Origin: an uncultured Candidatus Melainabacteria bacterium
GTDB taxonomy: Bacteria > Cyanobacteriota > Vampirovibrionia > Gastranaerophilales > Gastranaerophilaceae
NCBI GenBank assembly: GCA_949902595.1
Contig: CATLDC010000001.1
Location: forward strand, 310,001-374,000
DNA: 64,000 nt
Direction: 5' to 3'
This document shows, piece after piece, positions 23,343 to 32,323 of this stretch. The position numbers and the translations under genes were made by a program. A model generated the notes under the pieces. It saw nothing but the letters and a program-made list of their open reading frames with translations. It was not told where the DNA came from and did no database searches. How positions within the stretch are numbered: the stretch's first letter is position 1; every line of letters begins with the position of its first letter.

Positions 23343-24341
23343 ATGGCTAAAAAGAATAATTCAATAAACGTGATTGACGATATTTCCGATGAGGGAGTTG
23401 ATTTTAACAGTATTGAGCCGATTGAAGAGGATGACGACGACGCGATTGCGATTGAGGAGCCTAAAACCCAGGAGAGCTTAAATTCTGTCAACTCTGACGA
23501 CTCTGTAAGAATATACCTCCAGCAAATCGGGAAGATTCCTTTGCTTTCAGCAGAGGAAGAGCTCGAAGTTGCAAAGAAAATCTATGAGACCCAGAGCGAA
23601 ATCGCGCGCAAGGTGCTTATTAACGCTAACTTGAGACTTGTTGTAAGCATTGCAAAAAAATACATCGGACGCGGACTTTCTTTCCTTGACCTGATTCAGG
23701 AAGGGAACATGGGGCTTATTAAGGCAACCGAAAAATTTGATTATACAAAGGGGTATAAGTTTTCGACTTATGCAACATGGTGGATTCAACAGTCGATTAC
23801 AAGGGCGATTGCTGATAAGGCGCGTATTATCAGACTTCCGATTCACCTTATTGAATCAATTAACAAGATTAAAAGAGCGACCCTTGATTTGACGACCGAA
23901 CTCGGCAGAATCCCTGTAAAGCAGGAGATTGCAGACAAGATGGGGATTTCTGTTTCCAAACTCACGTCGATTATCAAATCAACCCAGTCCACTATTAGTA
24001 TCGATACTCCGACCGGCCAAAAGGATGATTCAAACAAGATTATTGACTACATTATTGATGAATCAACCGCAGCGCCGGATTCGCTGGTGTCACAGGAGAG
24101 CATGCTTGACGATATCAAGGGCATGCTGGAACAGCTTAGCCAGAAAGAGCGCGATGTGCTAATTTTGCGCTTTGGGTTGAATAATGATGGCAACAAGAAA
24201 ACGCTTGATGAAATTGGCTCAATCTACGGTGTTTCAAGAGAAAGAATCCGCCAGATTGAAAACCGCGCAATCTCTAAGCTCAAAAAGCTTTGTAAGAACA
24301 AAAATTTGACTTCCGGATTGAAAAATTATTTCGGGTCTTAG
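23343..24341 (+). CDS. Primary-type RNA polymerase sigma-70 factor
   Basis: A 332-residue group 1/2 sigma factor. After an acidic N-terminus ([12 protein letters not shown]) come region 1.2 ([20 protein letters not shown]), region 2 ([40 protein letters not shown]), region 3 and region 4 ([29 protein letters not shown]). The -10 binding helix is well conserved, in keeping with the TATAAT and TAAAAT boxes seen across the window. It may be the housekeeping SigA/RpoD, but cyanobacterial relatives have several close paralogues, so I give no symbol. A ribosome site AGAGGT precedes the start. Confidence 0.92.
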   Translation: MAKKNNSINVIDDISDEGVDFNSIEPIEEDDDDAIAIEEPKTQESLNSVNSDDSVRIYLQQIGKIPLLSAEEELEVAKKIYETQSEIARKVLINANLRLVVSIAKKYIGRGLSFLDLIQEGNMGLIKATEKFDYTKGYKFSTYATWWIQQSITRAIADKARIIRLPIHLIESINKIKRATLDLTTELGRIPVKQEIADKMGISVSKLTSIIKSTQSTISIDTPTGQKDDSNKIIDYIIDESTAAPDSLVSQESMLDDIKGMLEQLSQKERDVLILRFGLNNDGNKKTLDEIGSIYGVSRERIRQIENRAISKLKKLCKNKNLTSGLKNYFGS

Positions 24342-24358
24342 TAGAGAAAGATAGAAAA

Positions 24359-26122
24359 ATGGCTGATATAGATAGAATTAACGAACTGGTTGGTGACAGA
24401 GAATTTGAAGAAGCAAGACCATTGATAGAAGAATTACTTAAACAAGAACCGGACAACCTTGAATTAATCAAGCTGTCCGGACTTGTTGCGCTTAACCTTG
24501 AGGACTGGACAAGGGCGCGTGCTGATTTTGAAACAGTGGTTAAGTTTAATCCTGATGACGCGGTGTCATGGTTCTCGCTCGCCGGTGTTTATGACAGCCT
24601 CGGTGATTTTATATCAGCAAAGAATGCTTATTTTACGGTTATTAAACTTCGCAAAGGCTATATTGACGCGTATAAAAGCCTTTGCGTTGTGCTTATGAAA
24701 CTGGATGAGCCTGATGAGGCAATTAAACAGGCGAGTATTGCAAGCTCGTTTGCTCCGGATGACTTTATTTTCGACTTTATCGCAGGCACAGCTTACATGA
24801 AGCTCAAAGCTTTTGACAAAGCAATCGAGCCGCTCCAGCGCGCGCTTGAAAAAGACCCGGGTAATCTGGGAACATATAACAGCTTGGGTACTTGCTACAT
24901 GGCAACCGGAAGGAGCGATGAGGCTATCAGCTGCTATGAGAAAGCGGTTGAGATTACGCCTAAGAATCCGATGGCTTATTTTAACCTCGGCTCTGCTTAT
25001 CAGATCAAGCAAAACCATGAAGAGGCATGCCGTTATCTCAAAAAAGCTGTTGAGCTTGACGAGGAGGACGAGGGGTTCAAATCAACCCTTGCAATGTCGC
25101 TCGTAAAGCTTGAAAAGTACGAAGAAGCAGCTGAGATTTACAAAAAGCTTTTAATCATGGCTCCTCAAAAAGAGAACTACAAGTACAATCTTGTGACCTG
25201 CTATGAGGCAATGAACGATTTGCAGACAGCTATTAAAATGCTTGAGGGCATGGTTTATATGAACCAGAAGTTTGTACTTCCTGCGCAGAAGCTTGCAAGC
25301 CTCTACATCAAGACCAACCAGCTTACAAAGGCTAAAGAGATTTATGACAACATACTTTTGAAGAATAATGTAACTCCGGAAGTCTTCCACCAGTACGCGA
25401 TTCTGTCTTCAAGCCTGTGCGATACGGAAACAGCAGAGCGTATGCTCAAAAAAGTTATCCAGATGAACCCTGATATTGCGAAGGCTCACAAGGATTTGGG
25501 TATAATCTATCTCAACAAGAGGCTGTTTGATTATGCAAAAGACGAGTTTCAGACTGCGATGCGCTTGCAGCCGAACGACTTTGAGATAATTTTTGAGTAC
25601 GCAAACTTCCTTTATTCCACCTCCCAGAATGTTGAGGCTGAAAGATACTATCTTGAGGCGCTCGAAATCCAGCCGCAGAATGTGCTCGCGCTTACATTTA
25701 TGGGACTAAACAAACTTATTTTGAACCAGCTTGATGAGGCAAAAGACTACATCCTGAAAGCAATGAAGGTAAACCCGCACCATGAGTACATCCAGTTCTG
25801 CGCCGGAAGGATTATGTTTGCAAGAAAAGAGTTTGAGGAGGCAAAACGCTATCTTGTGAAAGCGATTGAACAAAACCCTGATGTTGAGACCCAGAACACG
25901 CTCGCGCTCACCTATTACGAGCTTGGAGAGTACGATTCGGCTCTGAATATTTTTAACAACCTGCTTGCGAAGCGTCCTGACAATGTTTCGCTTCTTATGA
26001 GCACAGCAAGGTGTTACGAGGGGCTCAAGGATAATGACAAAGCGCTTGAGTACTTAGAAAAAGTCGTTACGATTTTTCCGGAGGACGAGGAAGCGCATGA
26101 GATGATAAGGAAGCTGTCCTAA
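24359..26122 (+). CDS. TPR-repeat protein
   Basis: A 587-residue protein made almost wholly of about 16 tetratricopeptide repeats (for example NPDDAVSWFSLAGVYDSLGD, GNLGTYNSLGTCYMATGRSD, NPMAYFNLGSAYQIKQNHEE). No signal peptide, membrane helix or catalytic domain is visible, so it is probably a cytoplasmic scaffold. It lies 17 bases after the sigma factor gene with a GAGAAAG ribosome site, suggesting co-transcription. The partner is unknown. Confidence 0.85.
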   Translation: MADIDRINELVGDREFEEARPLIEELLKQEPDNLELIKLSGLVALNLEDWTRARADFETVVKFNPDDAVSWFSLAGVYDSLGDFISAKNAYFTVIKLRKGYIDAYKSLCVVLMKLDEPDEAIKQASIASSFAPDDFIFDFIAGTAYMKLKAFDKAIEPLQRALEKDPGNLGTYNSLGTCYMATGRSDEAISCYEKAVEITPKNPMAYFNLGSAYQIKQNHEEACRYLKKAVELDEEDEGFKSTLAMSLVKLEKYEEAAEIYKKLLIMAPQKENYKYNLVTCYEAMNDLQTAIKMLEGMVYMNQKFVLPAQKLASLYIKTNQLTKAKEIYDNILLKNNVTPEVFHQYAILSSSLCDTETAERMLKKVIQMNPDIAKAHKDLGIIYLNKRLFDYAKDEFQTAMRLQPNDFEIIFEYANFLYSTSQNVEAERYYLEALEIQPQNVLALTFMGLNKLILNQLDEAKDYILKAMKVNPHHEYIQFCAGRIMFARKEFEEAKRYLVKAIEQNPDVETQNTLALTYYELGEYDSALNIFNNLLAKRPDNVSLLMSTARCYEGLKDNDKALEYLEKVVTIFPEDEEAHEMIRKLS

Positions 26123-26169
26123 GAATTTCGGGCAATGGATTCCTCTTCTTTTTATTTTAATCTTGTTTT

Positions 26170-26523
26170 GTGGGTGAACTAAAGATAAAACGTATTTATG
26201 AAGAACCGCAAAAAGAGGACGGAATCAGGATTCTGGTTGACCGCCTCTGGCCGCGGGGAGTTAGCAAAAAAGAGGCAGAACTTGACTTTTGGCTCAAAGA
26301 TGTTGCGCCGGATTCTGATTTGAGAAAATGGTTCAACCACGAGCCGGAAAAGTTCAAGGAGTTTTCCAAACTCTATACAAAAGAACTGGAAGCCGAAACA
26401 GACAAACTCGAAGAAATAAAAACCATGCTAAAACACAAAAACGTGACCCTGCTCTATGGTGCAAAAGACCCCGAAATCAACCACGCGGTTGTTCTTAAAA
26501 AGTTTATTGAGAAGATGAAATAA
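26170..26523 (+). CDS. DUF488 family protein
   Basis: A 117-residue protein matching DUF488: IKRIYEEP near the N-terminus, ILVDRLWPRGVSK near residue 22, LRKWFNHEPEKF, and VTLLYGAKDPEINHAVVL near the C-terminus. The family is of uncertain function and belongs to a thioredoxin/rossmann-like group. The start is a GTG without a clear ribosome site; a slightly different start is possible. It is convergent with the CDGSH gene, with adjoining stop codons. Confidence 0.82.
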   Translation: MGELKIKRIYEEPQKEDGIRILVDRLWPRGVSKKEAELDFWLKDVAPDSDLRKWFNHEPEKFKEFSKLYTKELEAETDKLEEIKTMLKHKNVTLLYGAKDPEINHAVVLKKFIEKMK

Positions 26524-27207
26524 TTAGTCTTTTCTTTCCGCATTAAAATTTATATGCTTGTGCGTGCAGTCGCAAAACGGCTTGTTCTTTGAGTTTCCGC
26601 ACCTGCAAAGAGTCTGCTTGTTCCTGATTTCGTAACTCTTTCCATCCGCGCTCTCGACCCTTATTCCGCCTTTGACCCACAACGGCCCGCTTATTCCGTA
26701 ACACCTGTCTTCCAAAATGTCGATTGATTTTTCAAGCACCCTCTCAAGCTGATTTCCCTGCCTGTCAAAAACAAGCAGACGCCCGGCAGGACAGTGGTTT
26801 GCTTCCTCGATTACAAGCTCGTCGTTGTCACCGTGTATGAGGTTCCAGATAGTTCCCTGTGCATCGCAAAAACGTGCCAGAGCGCAGTATTTTTCGTTGT
26901 CATAGAGTATCAGGTTCTTGCCCTCGTATTTGACAGCATTCTTAAGAATCGGCTCAAACGAAGCTGTTTCTGTGCCGTCAAACCCGCAGCCCGAGTGGGT
27001 GCCGTCACAAAACGGAGGGGTCTTGCTTTTCCCGCAGCGGCAAAGCGCAGCAGGGCTGGTCTTGAGCTCGTAAGTCTTTCCGTCCTCGTATTTTATCGCA
27101 ATATTGTTCTCATCAGAGATGATAATTTTTTCGTTAATCTTATCAAGCCCGTATATCAGATAAGGCCCGTCTTTTGTGATTTTTATGTATATTTCGTCCG
27201 GATTCAT
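26524..27207 (-). CDS. CDGSH-type iron-sulfur protein with two clusters
   Basis: A 227-residue protein with two CDGSH iron-sulfur motifs: CRCGKSKTPPFCDGTH near residue 56 and CRCGNSKNKPFCDCTH near residue 203; each would bind a [2Fe-2S] cluster by three Cys and one His. In the second the usual Gly is replaced by Cys (CDCTH). Between them is a Fer4_19-type region (CALARFCDAQGTIWNLI, NHCPAGRLLVFD). Such proteins are thought to work in redox or Fe-S transfer. Cytoplasmic. No operon partner. Confidence 0.85.
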   Translation of the reverse strand: MNPDEIYIKITKDGPYLIYGLDKINEKIIISDENNIAIKYEDGKTYELKTSPAALCRCGKSKTPPFCDGTHSGCGFDGTETASFEPILKNAVKYEGKNLILYDNEKYCALARFCDAQGTIWNLIHGDNDELVIEEANHCPAGRLLVFDRQGNQLERVLEKSIDILEDRCYGISGPLWVKGGIRVESADGKSYEIRNKQTLCRCGNSKNKPFCDCTHKHINFNAERKD

Positions 27208-27249
27208 TTTTCCCTCCGGACGTATTATAAATTAGCACTTGAAAAGATT

Positions 27250-29358
27250 CTATTGCCGAATCCGCTTAAACTCGATTTCCGGCTTGTTTTTTAAATCACC
27301 CTTGACCTTCAACCTGAAAAAGTTCTGGCTACTTAATCTGCCTTCCAACACCGGAATTTGTGCGAGCTTTTCCTCATACAAATCGAATGAGCGCTCTGCC
27401 CTTACGGCAAGCTTGAGAATGAACCTGAGCGGTATAAAAAGAACCCTGATACCTTTTGCAGCATCCGCGTTGTAATTCCCGTACAGGTTCAAATCAGCGT
27501 AGCTGCTTTTTGTGTCGTATTCCCCGTCAAGCAGGAACGAAAGCGATTTCTGGCTCGATACGAGGCGGATGTTCTTAAGCCTTGAATCCTCAAGATAAAA
27601 ACTTCCGCTAATGTCAGAGCGAAACGGCTCTTTCGTGTTGAAATCAACGTTTGTGAGCTTCAAAATTTTTGCCAGTTTCTGGTTCTTGATGACAAAATCT
27701 TCCGTGCCGAATTTAGTGAGCGCAGCATTTTTCATGCTGAATACCGCGCAAACCTTCTTCCCGCTAAACCGCAAAGATGCCTCAATGATTCCCTCTATCT
27801 GGTCAGGTAAACCAAAGAATTTGCCTGCAACCTTGTTGGAATTTATGCTGCGCGCAGCAACATCAATACATTTCGAGTCGTTATTGAAATCGTATTGCCC
27901 TGAGGCAGACAAAAACCCGTCTGCAAACTCCACGTCTTCTGATTCAAAGTCCACTATGTCTTCTATGTAGCTTCCTCTGAGCTTTACCCTGTCAAGCTCA
28001 AGCCGGTCTTTTTGGAGCCGGTTTACAAGAAGGCTCCAGTTTTCAATCCGGATATTTTTCTTTTGTGATTTTGATTTAGCGCCCTGATTTTCTATAACAA
28101 ATCTTTCTAAAAACACATCCATGTTGTAAACATGCAGGTCTTCGGTCTGGTTTTTAGCGAGCGCTTCGCAGGTGAAGTCTTCCCCTCTGAATTTTCCAAA
28201 CCCTTTTACAAATATTTTTTCTCCGGCATGGGCTTTAGCGCCGGTTATAAAAAAATCCTTGACGCGCGTGTTTCGGGCTTCCAAATCACCTGAAAACCGA
28301 TTGTCCGAATAATCGTATCTTAACGCTCCTTTGAACTCTCCGCCCTGTGCGTATTTTCCCTTCGAGTCAACAACACTGATTGGGATGAACCCGTTTGTCT
28401 TGCCAAAAATATATGAGGGTTTGAATTTTTCTCCGTGTTTTACAAAATAGCCGTTTCCGCTCAAAAGTGTCTTGAAGCGGTCGTTTTCGTATACTGAATA
28501 AGTGTAATTCTTCCAGTAAAGATGATTCCCGTCTTTGAAAGTTGCGAAGAAGAATTTTCTGGCTCTATCTTGCATGCCTAAAAACATGTCTTTGTATTTC
28601 AAATCGTTTTCAGGCGGGATAGTAAGAAAATAGTTTACCTTGTTTTTCTTGTACTTTGTATTGTAAGTGACTCTTGCATAAGCCCTGTTAAGGATTGTAA
28701 GCTCAGGCACGTACTTGAATTTTTCAGTGAGTGTAGCCGTGACCTCGCCGTTAACTTCGCTGTGCGGGGTTCTGAAGTTTGTCACATAGATTTTGTGGTG
28801 CGCTTTTTCACCGCCGAGCAGCGCGTCAGCATCAGAGCTCAGGGTTCTGCCTTCAAAATGCAGGACTGCTTTTGGAAAGAGCACAGGGATATTGAACCAG
28901 ACCATGTTTCCGCTAAGGTTTGTGAACACGCAATCACCATAAGTGCCTTTTGGTGTAATTTTTACATCAACATCAACGAGGCCTCCGTAATTTGTGAAGT
29001 TTTCCAGAAACTTTTTGGAGCTGTCTTTTGATTTCTGGATTGCAAGCAGAACTTTTTCAACATCGGCAGCCGGCAGGTCTTTGCCTTTAAGTGTGAAGCT
29101 AAGGGTTTTTGCATCAAAAATAACTTCAAGGTTCTTGAGCTCGACCCCGCTTTCCATCCGGATACTTTTTGTGTCTATTTTGTAGACCATAAGCGGGGAT
29201 GTCTCGACTTTTAGCCCTTGTGTGGTGACCTTTTTGCCGGTTTTTGAGGTGAGGAAGTTTGAGAGGGTCTTTTTTGAGCTCAAGAATGCGCCGAATCCGT
29301 AGACGAGGAGCAGGTAGAGTATAAGTATTATGAGGACTGAATAGAGGAATATCTTCAT
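27250..29358 (-). CDS. AsmA/DUF3971-like envelope protein
   Basis: A 702-residue protein with one N-terminal membrane helix (IFLYSVLIILILYLLLVYGFG) and a long beta-rich region typical of AsmA-like, bridge-type lipid transport proteins (NVDFNTKEPFRSDISGSFYLEDSRLKN and the C-terminal GRLSSQNFFRLKVKGDLKNKP match the pattern). Members span the periplasm and move phospholipid to the outer membrane, so its presence argues for a two-membrane cell. The gene stands alone on the minus strand. Precise subfamily is not clear. Confidence 0.7.
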   Translation of the reverse strand: MKIFLYSVLIILILYLLLVYGFGAFLSSKKTLSNFLTSKTGKKVTTQGLKVETSPLMVYKIDTKSIRMESGVELKNLEVIFDAKTLSFTLKGKDLPAADVEKVLLAIQKSKDSSKKFLENFTNYGGLVDVDVKITPKGTYGDCVFTNLSGNMVWFNIPVLFPKAVLHFEGRTLSSDADALLGGEKAHHKIYVTNFRTPHSEVNGEVTATLTEKFKYVPELTILNRAYARVTYNTKYKKNKVNYFLTIPPENDLKYKDMFLGMQDRARKFFFATFKDGNHLYWKNYTYSVYENDRFKTLLSGNGYFVKHGEKFKPSYIFGKTNGFIPISVVDSKGKYAQGGEFKGALRYDYSDNRFSGDLEARNTRVKDFFITGAKAHAGEKIFVKGFGKFRGEDFTCEALAKNQTEDLHVYNMDVFLERFVIENQGAKSKSQKKNIRIENWSLLVNRLQKDRLELDRVKLRGSYIEDIVDFESEDVEFADGFLSASGQYDFNNDSKCIDVAARSINSNKVAGKFFGLPDQIEGIIEASLRFSGKKVCAVFSMKNAALTKFGTEDFVIKNQKLAKILKLTNVDFNTKEPFRSDISGSFYLEDSRLKNIRLVSSQKSLSFLLDGEYDTKSSYADLNLYGNYNADAAKGIRVLFIPLRFILKLAVRAERSFDLYEEKLAQIPVLEGRLSSQNFFRLKVKGDLKNKPEIEFKRIRQ

Positions 29359-29375
29359 GTTCTCATTTTTAACTT

Positions 29376-29456
29376 AAAGTGCGGTATTTTTTAATACCGC
29401 ACTTTCTATAGTTTTTTATACTAGTAGCGGTGTGAAACGTTTCGTTTCACACCGCT
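29376..29456. terminator. Two successive intergenic hairpins
   Basis: AAAGTGCGGTATT (29376-29388) pairs with AATACCGCACTTT (29393-29405). AGCGGTGTGAAA (29426-29437) pairs with TTTCACACCGCT (29445-29456). They lie between the small gene at 29480 and the AsmA-like gene, both on the minus strand, and would end transcription of the former. Neither has a long U-run. Confidence 0.55.
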
Positions 29457-29479
29457 ATCCAAAAATTTCACCGGCGATT

Positions 29480-29707
29480 TTATGGTGTATAGTATCCCAT
29501 CAGATTTGCCAGTCTATGCTGTTTTTCCGCAGCTTCTTCAATGTTTCGCTTGATTTGCTCAAGCTCGTCTAATAAAGTATTTAAGTCTTTACGTCGTTTG
29601 CTCTCTAGGCGTTCCTCCTTTGCTGTCTGCCTTTCTACCTCGTCCAAATCGACTTCTATCCAATTGGGCGAAAAACAATTTTTGTTGTATTCCTTTCTGT
29701 TAGCCAT
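29480..29707 (-). CDS. Small coiled-coil protein, unknown
   Basis: A 75-residue protein, highly charged, with a central coiled coil (RKDLNTLLDELEQIKRNIEE). No known domain. An AAGGAG ribosome site precedes the ATG by six bases. It lies ten bases after another small gene in the same direction, so the two form a minimal operon of the kind found in mobile elements. Function unknown. Confidence 0.55.
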   Translation of the reverse strand: MANRKEYNKNCFSPNWIEVDLDEVERQTAKEERLESKRRKDLNTLLDELEQIKRNIEEAAEKQHRLANLMGYYTP

Positions 29708-29717
29708 TAATAGCTCC

Positions 29718-29897
29718 TTAGTAATTTTTGGCGGGCTTGATGTTGCTTATGCAATTTTTTATAAGCCAGACAAAGTTCGATACCATATTTTTGCACTCAA
29801 TGTAGTCTCTTCTTACTTCCTGAAATTCCTTTGAGTTGAAATCAAATGCGGTCATTTCTGAATATTCAATAAGTGCTTCGTGTTCGTCCCGTTCCAT
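29718..29897 (-). CDS. Small protein, unknown
   Basis: A 59-residue protein (MERDEHEALIEYSEMTAFDF is its start) with no recognisable domain. I chose the ATG at 29897, seven bases after AGAGG, over an in-frame TTG upstream. Its stop is ten bases from the following small gene. The 247-base gap upstream to 30144 holds a promoter region and no further gene that I can see. Confidence 0.5.
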   Translation of the reverse strand: MERDEHEALIEYSEMTAFDFNSKEFQEVRRDYIECKNMVSNFVWLIKNCISNIKPAKNY

Positions 29898-30144
29898 AAC
29901 ATACCTCTTAATCAACAGCTATACACAATTTCTGCTTTTTTTGTCTTCCTTTGTTTTCTGCTTACAGATATGTTATCGGCATTTTTTTCAAAAACTTTAG
30001 GGTTTTTAGAAGAATATTTACAAAACGTTACAAATGTAGGCGAAAGTGCTTGATTTTACAGGGTTTTACAAATTAAGATTATATAAAGGCTCTGTTGGAG
30101 TGTGTTAAACTTGTTATATAGAGAGTAGATAACAGGAGGGAATT

Positions 30145-31263
30145 ATGATACCTATTTTAGATTCAAAAAGACAATATGCAAAAATCGGAAACGAAGTAGA
30201 AAAAGTTGTTTGCGAAGTTTTACGCTCAGGCTCTTACATTCTTGGACCAAACTGCAAGGCTCTGGAATCTGAGCTTGCAAAATACATCGGCTGCAACTAC
30301 ACAGTTGCTTTGAACTCCGGAACAGACGCGCTTCACCTTGCTCTTAGAGCTCTTGATATAGGCGCCGGAGACGAAGTTATTACAACAGCTTTCACTTTTG
30401 TTGCAACAACAGAAGCAATCGGAATTGTGGGTGCAACTCCTGTGTTTGCTGATATTGATCCTGATACATTCAATATCGACCCTAAGAAAATCGAAGAAAG
30501 AATTACACCAAAAACAAAAGCAATTATTCCGGTACACCTTTACGGCCAGCCTTGTGACATGGACGCTATTATGGACATTGCAAAGCGCTACAACCTTTAC
30601 GTAATCGAAGATTGCTGCCAGGCAATCGGTGCTAAATACAAAGGCCAGATGGTTGGTACTTTTGGTGATATTGGCTGCTACAGCTTCTATCCGACTAAGA
30701 ACTTAGGCGGTATGGGTGATGGCGGTTTAATTACTGTTAACAGCGAAAACCTTAAAAACAGAATTATTGCGCTTAGAAACCATGGCGGTGCTGTAAGATA
30801 CTACCACGATGAAATCGGTGTAAACTCTCGTTTGGATGAAATCCAGGCAGCAATTCTTAGAATAAAGCTTAATTACATTGACGAATGGAACAGTGCAAGA
30901 AGAGACCATGCAAAGACTTACAACGAGTTGTTTGCAGGCTGCTCTGACATCCAGACTCCGCAAGAATTAGACGACACTTACTGCGTATACCACCAGTATA
31001 CAGTGAAGATTCCGAACAGAGACAACATCCACAAGATGTTGCAGGAATCAGGAATCGGTGCTATGCTTTATTATCCGGTGCCTTTGCACTTGCAGAAGGT
31101 TCATGCTCACCTTGGATGGTCAAAGGGCTCTTTGCCGATTACTGAAAAGAACACAGAGCTGGTTATTTCGCTTCCAATGTTCCCTGAACTTACTCTGGAA
31201 GAACAGAAAACTGTTGCTTCAACTTTGATTAGCTGTATTGAGAAATCAAAAGCACTTGCATAG
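30145..31263 (+). CDS. DegT/DnrJ/EryC1 family sugar aminotransferase
   Basis: A 372-residue PLP-dependent enzyme of the family that aminates nucleotide keto-sugars. Motifs: SGTDALHLALRALDIGAGDE near residue 58, HLYGQPCDMDAI near residue 130, EDCCQAIGAKYKG near residue 155, and the PLP lysine in FYPTKNLGGMGDGG near residue 185, followed by RNHGG and NSRLDEIQAAIL. The ribosome site AGGAGGG is strong. Amino-sugars of this kind feed surface glycans or flagellin modification, and a Maf glycosyltransferase lies 5 kb away, but a link is inference. A perfect hairpin terminator follows. Confidence 0.9.
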   Translation: MIPILDSKRQYAKIGNEVEKVVCEVLRSGSYILGPNCKALESELAKYIGCNYTVALNSGTDALHLALRALDIGAGDEVITTAFTFVATTEAIGIVGATPVFADIDPDTFNIDPKKIEERITPKTKAIIPVHLYGQPCDMDAIMDIAKRYNLYVIEDCCQAIGAKYKGQMVGTFGDIGCYSFYPTKNLGGMGDGGLITVNSENLKNRIIALRNHGGAVRYYHDEIGVNSRLDEIQAAILRIKLNYIDEWNSARRDHAKTYNELFAGCSDIQTPQELDDTYCVYHQYTVKIPNRDNIHKMLQESGIGAMLYYPVPLHLQKVHAHLGWSKGSLPITEKNTELVISLPMFPELTLEEQKTVASTLISCIEKSKALA

Positions 31264-31285
31264 AGTGGCAAACTTAGTGTATTAT

Positions 31286-31316
31286 AAAGGGGTGAACTAA
31301 TTTAGTTCACCCCTTT
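31286..31316 (+). terminator. Intrinsic terminator after aminotransferase
   Basis: AAAGGGGTGAACTAA (31286-31300) pairs perfectly with TTAGTTCACCCCTTT (31302-31316), with a one-base centre. The run of T is within the stem, so it can act in both directions. Confidence 0.75.
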
Positions 31317-31344
31317 AAATTAGTATTAAATAAGAGGAAGATTT

Positions 31345-32217
31345 ATGAACAATATTGTTATTTATTCAACAAAGCCAATGCCAGAGCTGCAAGCAGTTCT
31401 TATGGATATTGATGATGCTGATGTCAGAGTCGTATCTATTGATCAGATGAAGGATTATGCGGTTATTAATCCGTCATTAATGATTGTCGAAAACATTGAT
31501 ATGGCAAAAGACGCTTTGATGACAAATAAATTTCCGTGCCCGATTCTGTTCTTCGGGCCAACAAGACGTGATGTGACTGTAAGAGCAGAAGGGTATGACT
31601 TTATCAAAGATCCGGCAAACACTGATGAGTTCATTGTCCGTGTTAATGCTTTATTGAGAATAAAAACAATCAAAGACAAACTTGAAAGAGTGTCTACAAC
31701 TGACGACCTCACTGGTTTGCATAACAGAAAATACTTGCAGGAACGTCTTGAGGAAGAGATTTCACGTTCCAGACGTTACGGCACAAAACTTTCCTGCATT
31801 CTGTTCGATATCGACTTTTTCAAAGTTGTAAACGATATGTACGGTTATGAATGGGGCGATATTCTTTTGAAAAACATTGCAAACAAGCTTAAGGCAATGA
31901 TAAGAAAAGAAGACATCCTGACCAGATACGGAGACGAAGAGTTCCTGCTTGTACTTCCTAACACATCAGAAGACAACGCATTTTTATTCGGCGAAAGATT
32001 CAGACGCGAAGTTGAGAAAATGGAATTTATTCCGGCAGGGGAAGAAGAAGCGCACAGAGTAACAATTTCCGGCGGTATTTCAACTTATCCTTGCATGCCT
32101 GATGTTGAAGAGGATGCAAACACTGTTATCAGATACGCAGAACACGCGCTTTATAACGCTAAGCACAGAGGAAAGAATAAAATAATTCAGTTCTCTCAAA
32201 TGAATTTGGAAATGTAA
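31345..32217 (+). CDS. GGDEF-family protein with altered active-site motif
   Basis: A 290-residue protein. Residues 1-110 form a receiver-like domain but lack the phospho-acceptor Asp (IVENID where lvllD is usual). Residues 120-280 are a GGDEF domain (TTDDLTGLHNRKYLQERL, SCILFDIDFFKVVNDMYG). The signature reads RYGDEEF instead of RYGG[DE]EF, so the second Gly is Asp, and the DxxGH motif is DMYGY with Tyr for His. Diguanylate cyclase activity is therefore uncertain; it may bind GTP or c-di-GMP as a receptor. A GAGGAAG ribosome site precedes the start and a terminator follows. Confidence 0.85.
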   Translation: MNNIVIYSTKPMPELQAVLMDIDDADVRVVSIDQMKDYAVINPSLMIVENIDMAKDALMTNKFPCPILFFGPTRRDVTVRAEGYDFIKDPANTDEFIVRVNALLRIKTIKDKLERVSTTDDLTGLHNRKYLQERLEEEISRSRRYGTKLSCILFDIDFFKVVNDMYGYEWGDILLKNIANKLKAMIRKEDILTRYGDEEFLLVLPNTSEDNAFLFGERFRREVEKMEFIPAGEEEAHRVTISGGISTYPCMPDVEEDANTVIRYAEHALYNAKHRGKNKIIQFSQMNLEM

Positions 32218-32220
32218 AGA

Positions 32221-32245
32221 AAAAGGGCTTATATAAGCCCTTTTT
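32221..32245 (+). terminator. Intrinsic terminator after GGDEF gene
   Basis: AAAAGGGCTTAT pairs with ATAAGCCCTTTT and is followed by TTTTCTTT, a standard rho-independent terminator. Confidence 0.85.
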
Positions 32246-32323
32246 CTTTACATTGGCTTGCAAAAAGCAGAAAATAGTTCTATTATATTAAACATCGATG
32301 TGTGTGTTATATATGGAGGTGGT

